Shown piece by piece: positions 1 to 7,718 of a stretch of 14,653 nt of DNA. A model generated the notes under the pieces. It had not been told where the DNA came from. It saw only the letters and a program-made list of their open reading frames with translations, and ran no database searches. A program made the position numbers and the translations under genes. Origin of the DNA: Bacteroidota bacterium (GTDB lineage Bacteria; Bacteroidota; Bacteroidia; Chitinophagales; Chitinophagaceae); NCBI GenBank assembly GCA_023429365.1, contig JAEYVW010000108.1, positions 1 to 14,653 on the forward strand, read 5' to 3'. Positions within the stretch are counted from its first letter, which is position 1. Each line of letters begins with the position of its first letter.

Positions 1-240
1 GAATTCCTGACCGAACGTAGTAAAATGCAAAAGATGTTCGCGGATTTTAATCCCGAATTCTATTTTATAGGAATGAATGATTTTTACGAAGCGATAGAGC
101 AGTTCACAAAAGATAAAAACATCGATCTCCTGATCATCATTCCAAAAAATCATTCCTTTATTAATAGCATTTTCAGCCGCAGCCACACAAAAAAACTGGC
201 TTTTAGTTCCACTGTACCCCTTTTGGCGGTTCACCAGTAG
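1..240 (+). CDS. Universal stress protein (UspA family), C-terminal fragment
   Basis: The frame is open from the first base, so this is the last 79 residues of a gene that starts outside the window; the internal ATG at 25 is not taken as the start. The segment has the closing part of a Usp fold: an acidic helix (YEAIEQFTKDKNIDLLIIIP), then a stretch with Ser-Arg-Ser-His-Thr-Lys (residues about 61-66 of the visible part), which matches the usual G-S-x-[ST] phosphate-binding region before the last strand. It ends in the strand PLLAVHQ, equivalent to the typical PVLVV end of Usp proteins. In Bacteroidota such proteins are usually two tandem Usp domains of about 280 residues, and this would be the end of the second. 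They are cytoplasmic nucleotide-binding stress proteins whose precise role is usually unknown. A 127-base gap follows before the next gene on the same strand. Confidence 0.72.
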   Translation, partial: EFLTERSKMQKMFADFNPEFYFIGMNDFYEAIEQFTKDKNIDLLIIIPKNHSFINSIFSRSHTKKLAFSSTVPLLAVHQ

Positions 241-367
241 CCCTAAATACCTGCGTCTTTAGCTGGTAGCAGTCTGAAATCTCATTTATATACGTTATTC
301 CAACTTAGTAAGCAGCCTTTTGCAGGATGAGCTAGTCATGCAGTTGTGTTAACTTTATCCTTATACT

Positions 368-1810
368 ATGTCAAAAAATAACCGCATATCAGTCACCTCC
401 GAAATAGGTTTATTAAAGCGATTGCTGGTACACAGCCCCGATAGTGGCCTGGGTAAGGTAGTGCCTTCCAAAGCGCAGGACTGGCTTTTTGAAGATATTG
501 TACACCTGGAAACCATCCGCCGAAAGGAATACGACTATTACACCAAGTTGCTGCTATACCTGGCTGATCCGGAGAAAATAAAAGGCAAACTTTCCGAATG
601 GGATGACAGTCGTAATAATTATAAGTACTACAAGCCGGACCACGACGAGTTTTACAAATCAGATAAAGTGGTCGAATTGCAGTGGCTCCTGGCGGAGATC
701 CTGGCAGACAGGGACATCAAACAAAAGCTGGTGGCCTCGGTTTGCGCGATAGAAAATTGTTCCTACGAATTGCAGGATCATTTATGTTCGCTCGACGGGA
801 AGCAACTTGCAAAAGTATTTATCAGCGGCACCACCAATGAAAAAGAGATGCTGTTTCCGCCAATTCCCAACCTTATTTTCACCCGGGATATCGGTATCGT
901 GATCAATGATCATATCCTGCTTAATAAACCCGCAAAAAAAGCTCGGACCCGGGAAGCTTTGCTGGTAAAATATATCTTCCATTCACACCCGCTTTTTGAA
1001 AACTACCGGAAGAATATTATTGAATTACCCGATACTTCACATCATTTCCTGCTGCCACGCGATGGAGATGAAAAAAAAGTTACCCTGGAAGGCGGGGACA
1101 TCATGGTCGTAACCAAAGACCACCTCCTGGTAGGTGTGAGTGAGCGAACAACGATGGAAGCTGCGCACCAGTGCATCAAAGTTTTATTTGAAAAAAATAT
1201 CATTAAAAAGATCACCGTCATCAAGATCCCCAAGAAAAGGGATTACATGCATATTGATACGGTATTTACCCAGGTTAAAAAGAATGTGTGGGTATTGCTG
1301 GGTGCATTTTCAAGGAAAGCGATCAAAATGGAAGATGCCGACCCCGTACAAAGAGTGCTGGAGGGAAGCAAGAAGGAAGACAAGATTAAGATCATCCAGT
1401 TCAGAAAAAAAGATCCTTCGGACCCTGTGTATTTTGATAGCCTGGAGGAATTGCTGATCGATATCAGTAAAAATGATTTGAAATGCGAGGAGAAAACGAG
1501 ATTCATATATTCTGGCAACAACGAGTTCCCGTACGATGCCCGTGAACAATGGACCGATTCCTGCAATATGCTTGCGATAAAGGACGGTGTGGTATTGGGT
1601 TATGATCGCAATGATAAAACAATCGAGGCTTTTAAAGACGCGGGGTTTGATGTTGTTCATGTTCACGACCTGATCAGGCAGTTGGAAAACGGCGAAGTGG
1701 ATATCCGTGAAATGGAGGACACACTGATCCTGATGCCTTCAGCCGAATTATCGCGGGCCCGGGGAGGTTTTCACTGCATGAGTATGCCCTTGCTGAGGGA
1801 AGATATCTAG
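368..1810 (+). CDS. Arginine deiminase family protein (long form)
   Basis: This 480-residue cytoplasmic protein belongs to the guanidino-modifying (amidinotransferase/arginine deiminase) superfamily. The likely reaction is L-arginine + H2O to L-citrulline + NH3. The N-terminus has the deiminase opening SEIGLLKRLLVHSP (11-24) and FEDI (41-44). The catalytic set is in order: PNLIFTRD (167-174, substrate-binding Asp174), LEGGD (240-244, Glu241), MHIDTVFT (294-301, His295 and Asp297), REQWTDSCN (392-400), and RGGFHCMSMP with Arg465 and nucleophile Cys470. Classical ArcA enzymes are about 400-420 residues; the extra length lies mainly between His295 and Cys470 and in residues 60-130. The ATG at 368 puts the family N-terminus in place. 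The gene is 88 bases upstream of a second superfamily member, ctlX, on the same strand, which suggests a joint arginine/citrulline pathway. No arcB or arcC is nearby. Substrate assignment to arginine is by motif; another guanidino compound is possible. Confidence 0.85.
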   Translation: MSKNNRISVTSEIGLLKRLLVHSPDSGLGKVVPSKAQDWLFEDIVHLETIRRKEYDYYTKLLLYLADPEKIKGKLSEWDDSRNNYKYYKPDHDEFYKSDKVVELQWLLAEILADRDIKQKLVASVCAIENCSYELQDHLCSLDGKQLAKVFISGTTNEKEMLFPPIPNLIFTRDIGIVINDHILLNKPAKKARTREALLVKYIFHSHPLFENYRKNIIELPDTSHHFLLPRDGDEKKVTLEGGDIMVVTKDHLLVGVSERTTMEAAHQCIKVLFEKNIIKKITVIKIPKKRDYMHIDTVFTQVKKNVWVLLGAFSRKAIKMEDADPVQRVLEGSKKEDKIKIIQFRKKDPSDPVYFDSLEELLIDISKNDLKCEEKTRFIYSGNNEFPYDAREQWTDSCNMLAIKDGVVLGYDRNDKTIEAFKDAGFDVVHVHDLIRQLENGEVDIREMEDTLILMPSAELSRARGGFHCMSMPLLREDI

Positions 1811-1898
1811 CAGCGTTCGGAGCCGGGTCAGATCAGATAGATTTTCTTAAAAGATGGCAATTGTTGACAGTTGACCATCAAACCAGTAATATCCATCC

Positions 1899-2816
1899 AT
1901 GCAAACTACATCGCATATATTAATGATCAAGCCGGTGAGTTTTGGTTTTAATGCCGAAACAGCGGTCAACAACGCTTTTCAGGTCAATACCGCCGAATCC
2001 GGTGTGCAGCAGAATGCATTGAAAGAATTCGAAGATTTCGTCGAACTGTTGAGAAGCAATGGAGTGGACGTGACAGTTATAGAGGACACACCCCTGCCCC
2101 ATACTCCAGATTCAATCTTCCCCAACAACTGGATCTCATTTCATCACGATGGAACATTATTGCTCTATCCCATGTACGCGGTAAACCGGAGAACGGAACG
2201 AAAAGCACATGTTCTGGACCAGATCCAACAGAAATTCCAGGTAAAGAATAAACTGGACCTGACGGGATATGAAAACCAAAACATATTCCTGGAAGGCACA
2301 GGTAGCATGGTACTTGACCGCGACAACCGAATCGCTTATGCATGTCTTTCTCCACGTACCAATGAAAAAGCGTTGGAGGAGTTTTGCCGGCTGATGAATT
2401 ACAGACCTGTGGTATTCAATGCCACCGATGGCAATGGCCAGCCAATTTATCATACTAATGTGATGATGTGCGTAGCAGATCAGTATGTCGTCATCTGCCT
2501 CGAAAGTATTTCAGATCCAATGGAGCAAAAAATGATCACTGAGAACATACGCGACAGCAATAAGTCCCTTGTCGTCATCACCCTTCATCAAATGCAGCAT
2601 TTCGCAGGCAATATGCTGCAGGTGGAAAATAATAAGGGCGAAAAACTACTGGTCATGTCGTCCCAGGCTTATGAGGCACTTACGATCGAGCAGTTACAGG
2701 AACTAAACCGCTATAACAGGATCTTACACTCCCCCCTTACCACCATTGAAACGAATGGCGGTGGAAGCGCCCGCTGTATGATGGCTGAAGTACACCTGCC
2801 ACCGGTTAGTAGGTAA
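1899..2816 (+). CDS. ctlX: Citrulline utilization hydrolase CtlX-type amidinotransferase family protein
   Basis: This 305-residue protein is a compact single-domain member of the same superfamily as its upstream neighbour. Visible landmarks are IKPVSFGFN (10-18), HTPDSIFPNNW (68-78, with substrate-binding Asp71), LEGTGSMV (131-138, with Glu132 of the catalytic set), IYHTNVMM (183-190, with general-base His185), and GGGSARCMMAEV (287-298, with nucleophile Cys293). This arrangement (PDSIFPNNW, LEGTGS, YHTNV, SARCM) is the signature of the Bacteroidota/Francisella group annotated CtlX. The expected reaction is hydrolysis of citrulline to ornithine, CO2 and ammonia. The enzyme would be cytoplasmic, with no signal peptide or membrane segment. 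Length is normal for the family. It sits 88 bases after the deiminase-like gene, with no convincing terminator between them, so cotranscription is likely. The alternative is a dimethylarginine-type hydrolase; the motifs favour CtlX. Confidence 0.85.
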   Translation: MQTTSHILMIKPVSFGFNAETAVNNAFQVNTAESGVQQNALKEFEDFVELLRSNGVDVTVIEDTPLPHTPDSIFPNNWISFHHDGTLLLYPMYAVNRRTERKAHVLDQIQQKFQVKNKLDLTGYENQNIFLEGTGSMVLDRDNRIAYACLSPRTNEKALEEFCRLMNYRPVVFNATDGNGQPIYHTNVMMCVADQYVVICLESISDPMEQKMITENIRDSNKSLVVITLHQMQHFAGNMLQVENNKGEKLLVMSSQAYEALTIEQLQELNRYNRILHSPLTTIETNGGGSARCMMAEVHLPPVSR

Positions 2817-2863
2817 CGCCTGCAACGATTTTTGACCGGGAGTTGTCAGGAGTAAAAAAGTGT

Positions 2864-3220
2864 ATGCGGAATCTTCTGCTTATTTTATTCCTGGTTATGT
2901 TATCGTCACTTTCCTGCAGGAAAGAAAATAGTTTACTCGTGTCTGGAATTGTAGTTGAAAGTAAAGGCTGCCTGCCCGACTCCTGGCTCGTTGCTATCGC
3001 AAATCCTGATCTTTCGAAACATCCCTTTCTACATCCTACGGTTCTGGACTGCGCTGCCTGTTACAATTGTAGTAACTCAGTTTTTATTTCACTCAGCCCA
3101 GATCTCGCTGTGCCTGGCACAAAGGTCCGCTTTGAGTATGACCGAACCGAAGTATCATGCCTATCGAGCAGCGAAGCGCCCGAACATATTCACGTGAAGA
3201 AAATCTACAAGTTCAATTAG
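2864..3220 (+). CDS. Small cysteine-rich lipoprotein of unknown function
   Basis: I do not recognise a named family. From the ATG at 2864 the product is 118 residues. A TTG at 2843 would add seven residues, but the ATG is preferred because the hydrophobic signal starts directly after it (MRNLLLILFLVMLSSLSC) and an AGGAG lies 11 bases upstream. Cys18 is a lipobox cysteine followed by Arg-Lys, so the mature protein is probably a membrane lipoprotein. The mature part is short, beta-rich in appearance (SGIVVES, GTKVRFEYD, HVKKIYKFN), and carries Cys36, a CxxCxxC cluster (63, 66, 69) and Cys99, which could form disulfides or bind a metal. It lies 47 bases after ctlX on the same strand and may be the last gene of that unit, but nothing ties it functionally to arginine metabolism. 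It ends 25 bases from a convergent gene. Confidence 0.7.
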   Translation: MRNLLLILFLVMLSSLSCRKENSLLVSGIVVESKGCLPDSWLVAIANPDLSKHPFLHPTVLDCAACYNCSNSVFISLSPDLAVPGTKVRFEYDRTEVSCLSSSEAPEHIHVKKIYKFN

Positions 3221-3245
3221 TGGTTATTAGAGGGAATAAATGTAT

Positions 3246-4136
3246 TTACATCCCGAAGGTTCTTTTCAAACCTTCTTCAAATGAGACCGGCTCATAACCG
3301 AGCACGCTCCGTGCTTTACCAATATCCAAACCTGTCCTGGGCGGTCGCCGGGCGGGCTGTGAAAAGTCTGCCGCTGACACACGCCTGACCAGGCTTCTGT
3401 CTTTTCCAAGCAGATCAGCGGTAAGGCAGGCCATTTCATAAGGCGTTAAAAAATCTTTGCCACAAATATGATAAACACCTTTAGCCTTTTTTTCAATGAT
3501 CCGTACGATACCATCAACCAGGTCGGTAACGTAAGTTGCGGTTCTGTACTGGTCATCAAACACACTATACACTTCGCCTTTATCCAGCTTTTCTTTTACA
3601 ACAGATAATAGATTACCCCTGCTTAAAACCGGTTGGCCATATACCATCACCGTTCGTACTATTGCCCAATCAAATTCATATTCCTTTACTGCTTCCTCAG
3701 CTTCAGCCTTCGTTTTACCATAGTAGTTAACCGGGCTGGCTGAATCTTCTTCTTTATACATTCCGGTTTCTCCATCGAAAATAAAATCAGTGGAAACGAA
3801 AATAAAAAAGCTTCTCTGCTCTGCGGCGTTCAAAAGCATGTTTACTGTTCCTTCTACATTGACGAGGTAGGCCTGCCACTGTTGCAGTTGGCAATCATCT
3901 GGTTTACTCATGGCCCCGGCATGTATCACAACTTCCGGCTGGAATTTTTGAAATACATCATGTACCGCGAAGGGGTCGGTGAAGTCCATGGTAGCGTAGG
4001 TAAAATTTTCATCCCCGGCAAAAGGAAGCCGGCATTCACCTTTTCCCGTGGCTACAACAGGAATCTTCAACTCTAATAACTGTTGTACCAGGTAATACCC
4101 CAGGAAACCATTGGCACCAGTGATCAGTACTTTCAT
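3246..4136 (-). CDS. SDR family oxidoreductase, RmlD-like (dTDP-4-dehydrorhamnose reductase family)
   Basis: This 296-residue extended short-chain dehydrogenase has a typical NAD(P)-binding Rossmann start, MKVLITGANGFLG (GxxGxxG at 7-13). It continues with DFTDPFAV (51-58), HAGAMSKPDDC (72-82), VSTDFIFDG with catalytic Thr116 (114-122), the YxxxK pair Tyr139/Lys143 in NYYGKTKAE, and VRTVMVYG (160-167). The C-terminal substrate lobe holds the GVYHICGKDFLTPYEMA region (220-236) and the family ending with RPPRTGLDIGKARSVLGY. It matches the RmlD substrate-binding family, which reduces nucleotide-sugar keto groups, but no rml, rfb or other polysaccharide genes are beside it, so the substrate is open. 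Some relatives are MAT2B-like or epimerases. It is downstream of the prolyl oligopeptidase on the same strand but separated by a strong terminator, so it should have its own promoter in 4137-4168. Confidence 0.85.
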   Translation of the reverse strand: MKVLITGANGFLGYYLVQQLLELKIPVVATGKGECRLPFAGDENFTYATMDFTDPFAVHDVFQKFQPEVVIHAGAMSKPDDCQLQQWQAYLVNVEGTVNMLLNAAEQRSFFIFVSTDFIFDGETGMYKEEDSASPVNYYGKTKAEAEEAVKEYEFDWAIVRTVMVYGQPVLSRGNLLSVVKEKLDKGEVYSVFDDQYRTATYVTDLVDGIVRIIEKKAKGVYHICGKDFLTPYEMACLTADLLGKDRSLVRRVSAADFSQPARRPPRTGLDIGKARSVLGYEPVSFEEGLKRTFGM

Positions 4137-4168
4137 GTGGTAAAATAAATACGGTGTGACTTCATTTC

Positions 4169-4211
4169 AAAAAAAATCACAGGCCAACGACCGAACGTCG
4201 CTGGCCTGTGA
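4169..4211 (-). terminator. Intrinsic terminator of the prolyl oligopeptidase gene
   Basis: A perfect 10-bp inverted repeat (TCACAGGCCA at 4177-4186, TGGCCTGTGA at 4202-4211) is extended, after one mismatch, by a 4-bp CGAC/GTCG stem closing on a 5-base loop. On the - strand the stem is followed directly by eight T (A-run at 4169-4176 on +). It starts about 20 bases past the oligopeptidase stop codon and ends before the RmlD-like gene, so it should separate the two transcripts. Confidence 0.92.
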
Positions 4212-4230
4212 AGAGCTCAGATAATAATGA

Positions 4231-6384
4231 TCAGAACGCTTTTTTCCCAGCCGGTTTACTCAAGCCGGTAAACTGCGGCTTCACGTTCATATTGTGAAAA
4301 ATAAAAGAATAGATATCGGCGGTAGTTTCCAGCGCTTTCTTCAGGTTGCTGGCACCATGACCAGAATTCACATCGATCCTGATCATCACGGGGTTTTCTC
4401 CCTTGTATTTGTCCTGCAGTGTCGCTGCATATTTGAAAGAGTGTGCTGGCACTACCCTGTCGTCATGATCTGCGGTAGTGATCAGTGTAGCAGGATAGTT
4501 TAACCCGGATTTGATATTATGTATGGGCGAATAAGCATACAGGTTTGCGAAATCTTCCTTGTTTTCGCTGCTACCATACTCTGCTATCCAGTTCCACCCG
4601 ATGGTAAACTTATGAAACCTGAGCATATCCATCACACCCACCTGCGGAATGGCTACTTTGAAAAGTTCAGGACGTTGGTTGATTACTGCACCCACCAGCA
4701 AGCCACCATTAGAACCACCCTGTATCGCGAGATAATCTTTGGATGTGTAGTTCTCTTTTACAAGGTATTCACCTGCAGCGATAAAATCATCAAAAACATT
4801 TTGCTTATTGTGACGCATGCCGGCTTCGTGCCATTTTTCACCATACTCACTTCCGCCACGGATGTTAGCAATGCAATAGATACCGCCCTGCTCCAGCCAG
4901 CCCATCCTGGTTGAAGAGAAAGATGGCGCCATGCTGATATTGAAACCTCCATACGCATATAAGAGCGTGGGATTCTTCCCGTTCTTTTGTGTACCTTTTT
5001 TGTACACGATAAACATAGGGATCTTTGTTCCGTCTTTGCTGGGATAGAAAACCTGCTCCATCGTATAATCTTCCGGGTTGAACTTCACTTCAGGTTTTCT
5101 GAATACTGTGCTTTGACCAGTAGCTATATCATACTTATAGATCGTAGGTGGAAATGTGATCGAGGTAAAAGTATAAAACACGAATTTATCATCGCGTTCA
5201 CCGCCAAAACCTCCGGCCGAACCCAAAGCAGGCAATTTAACTTCCCGCTCCAGCTTTCCGTCGAAGCTATACTGGTACACACGACTGGTCACATCCTTCA
5301 TATAGGTAATAAATAATTTGCCCCCTGCTGAAGAAACTGAAGATAGATTTTCCTCTTTCTCCGGTACTACGGTTGTCCAGTTGGCCGGTTCAGGGTTTTT
5401 GGGATCAACTGAAACGATCCTGGTATTTTTAGCGCCATCATTAGTAACGATCAGGAATCGTCCATTCACTTCTTCCACGAAGCCATAGTTAAAGTCGCCT
5501 GCTTCACGGATAATGGGTTTGAATTTTTTATCCCCGCTTTTTGAGTCATAATACCAAAGCGCGTTACCATCTTTACCTTTGCCCCTGTCGCTGATGTTCA
5601 GGAATACAAAACGTTCATCTTCGCTCGTAAAAGCGATGTGAAAGCGTTGGGGGTTTGCAGGATCTTCGTAAGCCAGCAGATCATCTTCCTGTCTTGTTCC
5701 CACTTTATGATAATAGACCTGGTGATTTTCATTTTTTGTTGAAAGTTCTTTGCCTTTTTCAGGTGTGGGGTAGCGGCTGTAGAAAAAACCATCACCCTGC
5801 CAGCTGGCGCCAGTTACTTTAACCCATGCCAGCGAGTCGGGCAAATACTTTTTGGTAGCCATATCCATGACGAAAAAATTCCGCCAGTCGCTACCACCAG
5901 TTGATTTACCAACAACCGCATATTTACCATTTTTTGAAAGAGAGAACATGGCGAGGCTGGTGGTACCGTCTGCTGAAAACTTGTTTGGATCGAGTACCAA
6001 CTCAGGCTTGCCATTAAGCCCTTTCTGGCGATACACCACGCTTTGATTCTGAAGGCCGTCATTTTTGGAAAAATAGAAATACTCATTTTTCCTGGAAGGC
6101 GATGAATACTTGGGATAGTTGTTAATCTCTTCGAGGCGTTTGAGCCAGTCGGCACGATAAGGGATCTTATCGAGGTAGGAAAACGTAACTTTGTTTTGTT
6201 CGATAACCCATTCCTTTGTCGCATCGCTCCAATCATCTTCAAGCCAGCGATAGGGATCTTCCACTTTTGTTCCGTGGTAGTCTTCAGTTACAACCTCCTT
6301 TTTTGTGTCGGGATAATTTAATTGAGCATTAACGCCCAGGGCTGATACCAGTAACAACCCTAACAATATTCTTTTCATATTCAT
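4231..6384 (-). CDS. Prolyl oligopeptidase, peptidase family S9A, exported
   Basis: This 717-residue serine peptidase would cleave peptides of limited length after proline. A signal peptide is visible (KRILLGLLLVSALGVNAQ, cleavage likely after NA at about residue 20), so it should act in the periplasm. The mature part opens with the S9A signature YPDTKKEVVTEDYHGTKVEDPYRWLED broken by nothing unusual (residues 24-50), then the N-terminal beta-propeller (about 85-440). The alpha/beta hydrolase domain follows, with YAYGGFNIS, NIRGGSEYG, the nucleophile elbow GGSNGG with Ser558, TADHDDRV with the catalytic Asp at 641 or 642, and SGHGA with His676. Size (about 700) and triad spacing are normal for the family. 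Two Met codons lie at 1 and 3; either gives the same signal peptide. A TATCTTTA box at 6401-6408 may be its promoter, and a strong terminator follows the stop. Divergent from pfkA. Confidence 0.95.
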   Translation of the reverse strand: MNMKRILLGLLLVSALGVNAQLNYPDTKKEVVTEDYHGTKVEDPYRWLEDDWSDATKEWVIEQNKVTFSYLDKIPYRADWLKRLEEINNYPKYSSPSRKNEYFYFSKNDGLQNQSVVYRQKGLNGKPELVLDPNKFSADGTTSLAMFSLSKNGKYAVVGKSTGGSDWRNFFVMDMATKKYLPDSLAWVKVTGASWQGDGFFYSRYPTPEKGKELSTKNENHQVYYHKVGTRQEDDLLAYEDPANPQRFHIAFTSEDERFVFLNISDRGKGKDGNALWYYDSKSGDKKFKPIIREAGDFNYGFVEEVNGRFLIVTNDGAKNTRIVSVDPKNPEPANWTTVVPEKEENLSSVSSAGGKLFITYMKDVTSRVYQYSFDGKLEREVKLPALGSAGGFGGERDDKFVFYTFTSITFPPTIYKYDIATGQSTVFRKPEVKFNPEDYTMEQVFYPSKDGTKIPMFIVYKKGTQKNGKNPTLLYAYGGFNISMAPSFSSTRMGWLEQGGIYCIANIRGGSEYGEKWHEAGMRHNKQNVFDDFIAAGEYLVKENYTSKDYLAIQGGSNGGLLVGAVINQRPELFKVAIPQVGVMDMLRFHKFTIGWNWIAEYGSSENKEDFANLYAYSPIHNIKSGLNYPATLITTADHDDRVVPAHSFKYAATLQDKYKGENPVMIRIDVNSGHGASNLKKALETTADIYSFIFHNMNVKPQFTGLSKPAGKKAF

Positions 6385-6400
6385 GTAATGTTATTTAGTT

Positions 6401-6408
6401 TAAAGATA
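6401..6408 (-). promoter_or_regulatory. Possible -7 promoter box for the prolyl oligopeptidase gene
   Basis: On the - strand this reads TATCTTTA, one base off the Bacteroidota -7 consensus TAnnTTTG. It lies 16 bases upstream of the ATG at 6384, implying a short leader. No good -33 element is visible, so the call is tentative. Confidence 0.35.
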
Positions 6409-6582
6409 AGGAAATCAGGTTCACAGACTTTAAGACTTACATGAGTGATAAACCGCTGGCGATCGGCGTTTTAATAGCCTGTATCTGCTGCTTCGGGATA
6501 AACAACGATCGGTTATTGCTAACAGTTATTCGTATGGAATCCCGTATATATGTTGCAAATACACACAATGAGAACAAAACCT

Positions 6583-6590
6583 TACTTTTG
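6583..6590 (+). promoter_or_regulatory. Probable -7 promoter box for pfkA (and perhaps pyk)
   Basis: The sequence TACTTTTG is an exact match to the Bacteroidota sigma-ABfr -7 consensus TAnnTTTG, 78 bases upstream of the pfkA ATG. Transcription from it would leave a leader of about 70 bases that is AT-rich and without a Shine-Dalgarno sequence. A -33 TTG at the ideal distance is not evident (the nearest TTG, at 6553-6555, is too far). The rest of the 284-base divergent gap (6385-6668) holds no gene I can support, only a 53-codon open frame listed under findings. Confidence 0.5.
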
Positions 6591-6668
6591 ATGCGCTTTT
6601 GATCAAAATTTTTAAGAAATATTGGTTCAAAACCCGAAATATTTTAAATCAAGTTGTTCTAAAATCTA

Positions 6669-7655
6669 ATGTCAAAGAAAGTTTCAAAGATCGGAGTTCT
6701 AACCTCGGGTGGAGATTCGCCAGGAATGAATGCGGCGATCAGGGCTGTTGTCAGAACCGGCATACACCATGGCCTTGAAGTATATGGAATTATGCGTGGT
6801 TACCAGGGAATGCTGGAGGATGATATTTACAAGATGGAATCCCGGTCGGTAGCCAATATTATACAAAGAGGCGGCACCATCCTGAAAACCGCACGTTGCA
6901 AGGATTTTATGGAGCATGAAGGGCGAAAAAAAGCCTATGCCAATCTTGCTAAGAGAGGTATTGACGGGCTGGTGATCATCGGGGGTGATGGCAGTTTCCG
7001 GGGCGCGCAGATCTTCAGTAATGAATTCGATATCCCTTGCGTAGGTCTGCCTGGAACGATCGATAAGGATATGGCAGGAACTGATGTGACCATCGGCTTT
7101 GATACAGCTGTCAACACAGCCATCGAAGCGATCGATAAAATAAGAGATACGATGGATGCTCACGACCGGCTGTTTATTGTAGAAGTGATGGGTCGCGATG
7201 CGGGATATATCGCTTTACATAGTGGTATCGCCACCGGCGCAGAAAATATTTTGATCCCCGAAACCGAAGCTGATATCGAATCCATCTTATCCTCCCTGAC
7301 GGAGAAGGAAAAAAGGAAAAAACTGGTGAACCTGATCGTTGTTGCTGAAGGCTACGATGGTGTGGGTGGCGCCAGCGGACTTGCCGAGATCATCCGGCAA
7401 AGATTACCGGCAGCCGATGTCAGGATATGTGTTCTCGGTCATATCCAGCGGGGCGGCTCCCCTACCTGCGAGGACAGGCTGGTAGCCAGTCATATGGGAT
7501 ATTATGCCGTTGAAAGTTTAATGGTGGGTCGTAAGAATGTAATGGTAGGTGTGATCAACAATAAAATACACTATACTCCACTTGATAAGGCGGTAAAAGA
7601 AAGACAAAAAATCGGGCAGGAATGGATGAAGATCGTAAAGATTCTTGCCAGCTAG
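6669..7655 (+). CDS. pfkA: ATP-dependent 6-phosphofructokinase
   Basis: This 328-residue cytoplasmic enzyme catalyses fructose 6-phosphate + ATP to fructose 1,6-bisphosphate, the committed step of glycolysis. Motifs in order: IGVLTSGGDSPGMNAAIRAVV (start at 8, ATP site), the Arg-rich RGGTILKTARC region (67-77), IIGGDGSFRGA (103-113, with Gly108 after GGD, typical of ATP rather than pyrophosphate enzymes), PGTIDKD (128-134, catalytic base Asp132), VEVMGRDAGYIAL (171-183), VAEGYDG (225-231), and LGHIQRGGSPTCEDR (256-270). Length is normal for the bacterial PfkA group (320-330). The Lys133 in IDKD replaces the more usual Asn. The ATG at 6669 gives the standard N-terminus. The pyk gene follows 63 bases later on the same strand, so the two irreversible glycolytic kinases are probably expressed together. 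Confidence 0.96.
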   Translation: MSKKVSKIGVLTSGGDSPGMNAAIRAVVRTGIHHGLEVYGIMRGYQGMLEDDIYKMESRSVANIIQRGGTILKTARCKDFMEHEGRKKAYANLAKRGIDGLVIIGGDGSFRGAQIFSNEFDIPCVGLPGTIDKDMAGTDVTIGFDTAVNTAIEAIDKIRDTMDAHDRLFIVEVMGRDAGYIALHSGIATGAENILIPETEADIESILSSLTEKEKRKKLVNLIVVAEGYDGVGGASGLAEIIRQRLPAADVRICVLGHIQRGGSPTCEDRLVASHMGYYAVESLMVGRKNVMVGVINNKIHYTPLDKAVKERQKIGQEWMKIVKILAS

Positions 7656-7718
7656 ACAGGTAATGCAACAAACATTTGCATTCACAAAAAAATTTCAAAT
7701 CGTAGTTAATATATTATC

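Noticed and set aside
1..6. GAATTC at the very first base, suggesting an EcoRI clone junction
   Set aside because: The same site recurs at 55-60 inside the same reading frame, and the Usp frame runs through it normally. There is nothing to show an artificial join.
350..357. TAACTTTA as a -7 box for the arginine deiminase family gene
   Set aside because: It is one base off consensus and only 10 bases from the ATG, leaving almost no leader; no matching -33 element is seen. The real promoter is not identifiable in 241-367.
2864..3220. Assigning the cysteine-rich lipoprotein to arginine/citrulline metabolism
   Set aside because: Only adjacency supports it; the protein has no recognisable catalytic or binding motif for this pathway.
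3232..3254. Dyad GGGA/TCCC with inner TAAAT/ATTTA as a bidirectional terminator between the lipoprotein and RmlD-like genes
   Set aside because: The stem is short and AT-rich, with an internal loop and a 2-base hairpin loop, and there is no T-run on either strand.
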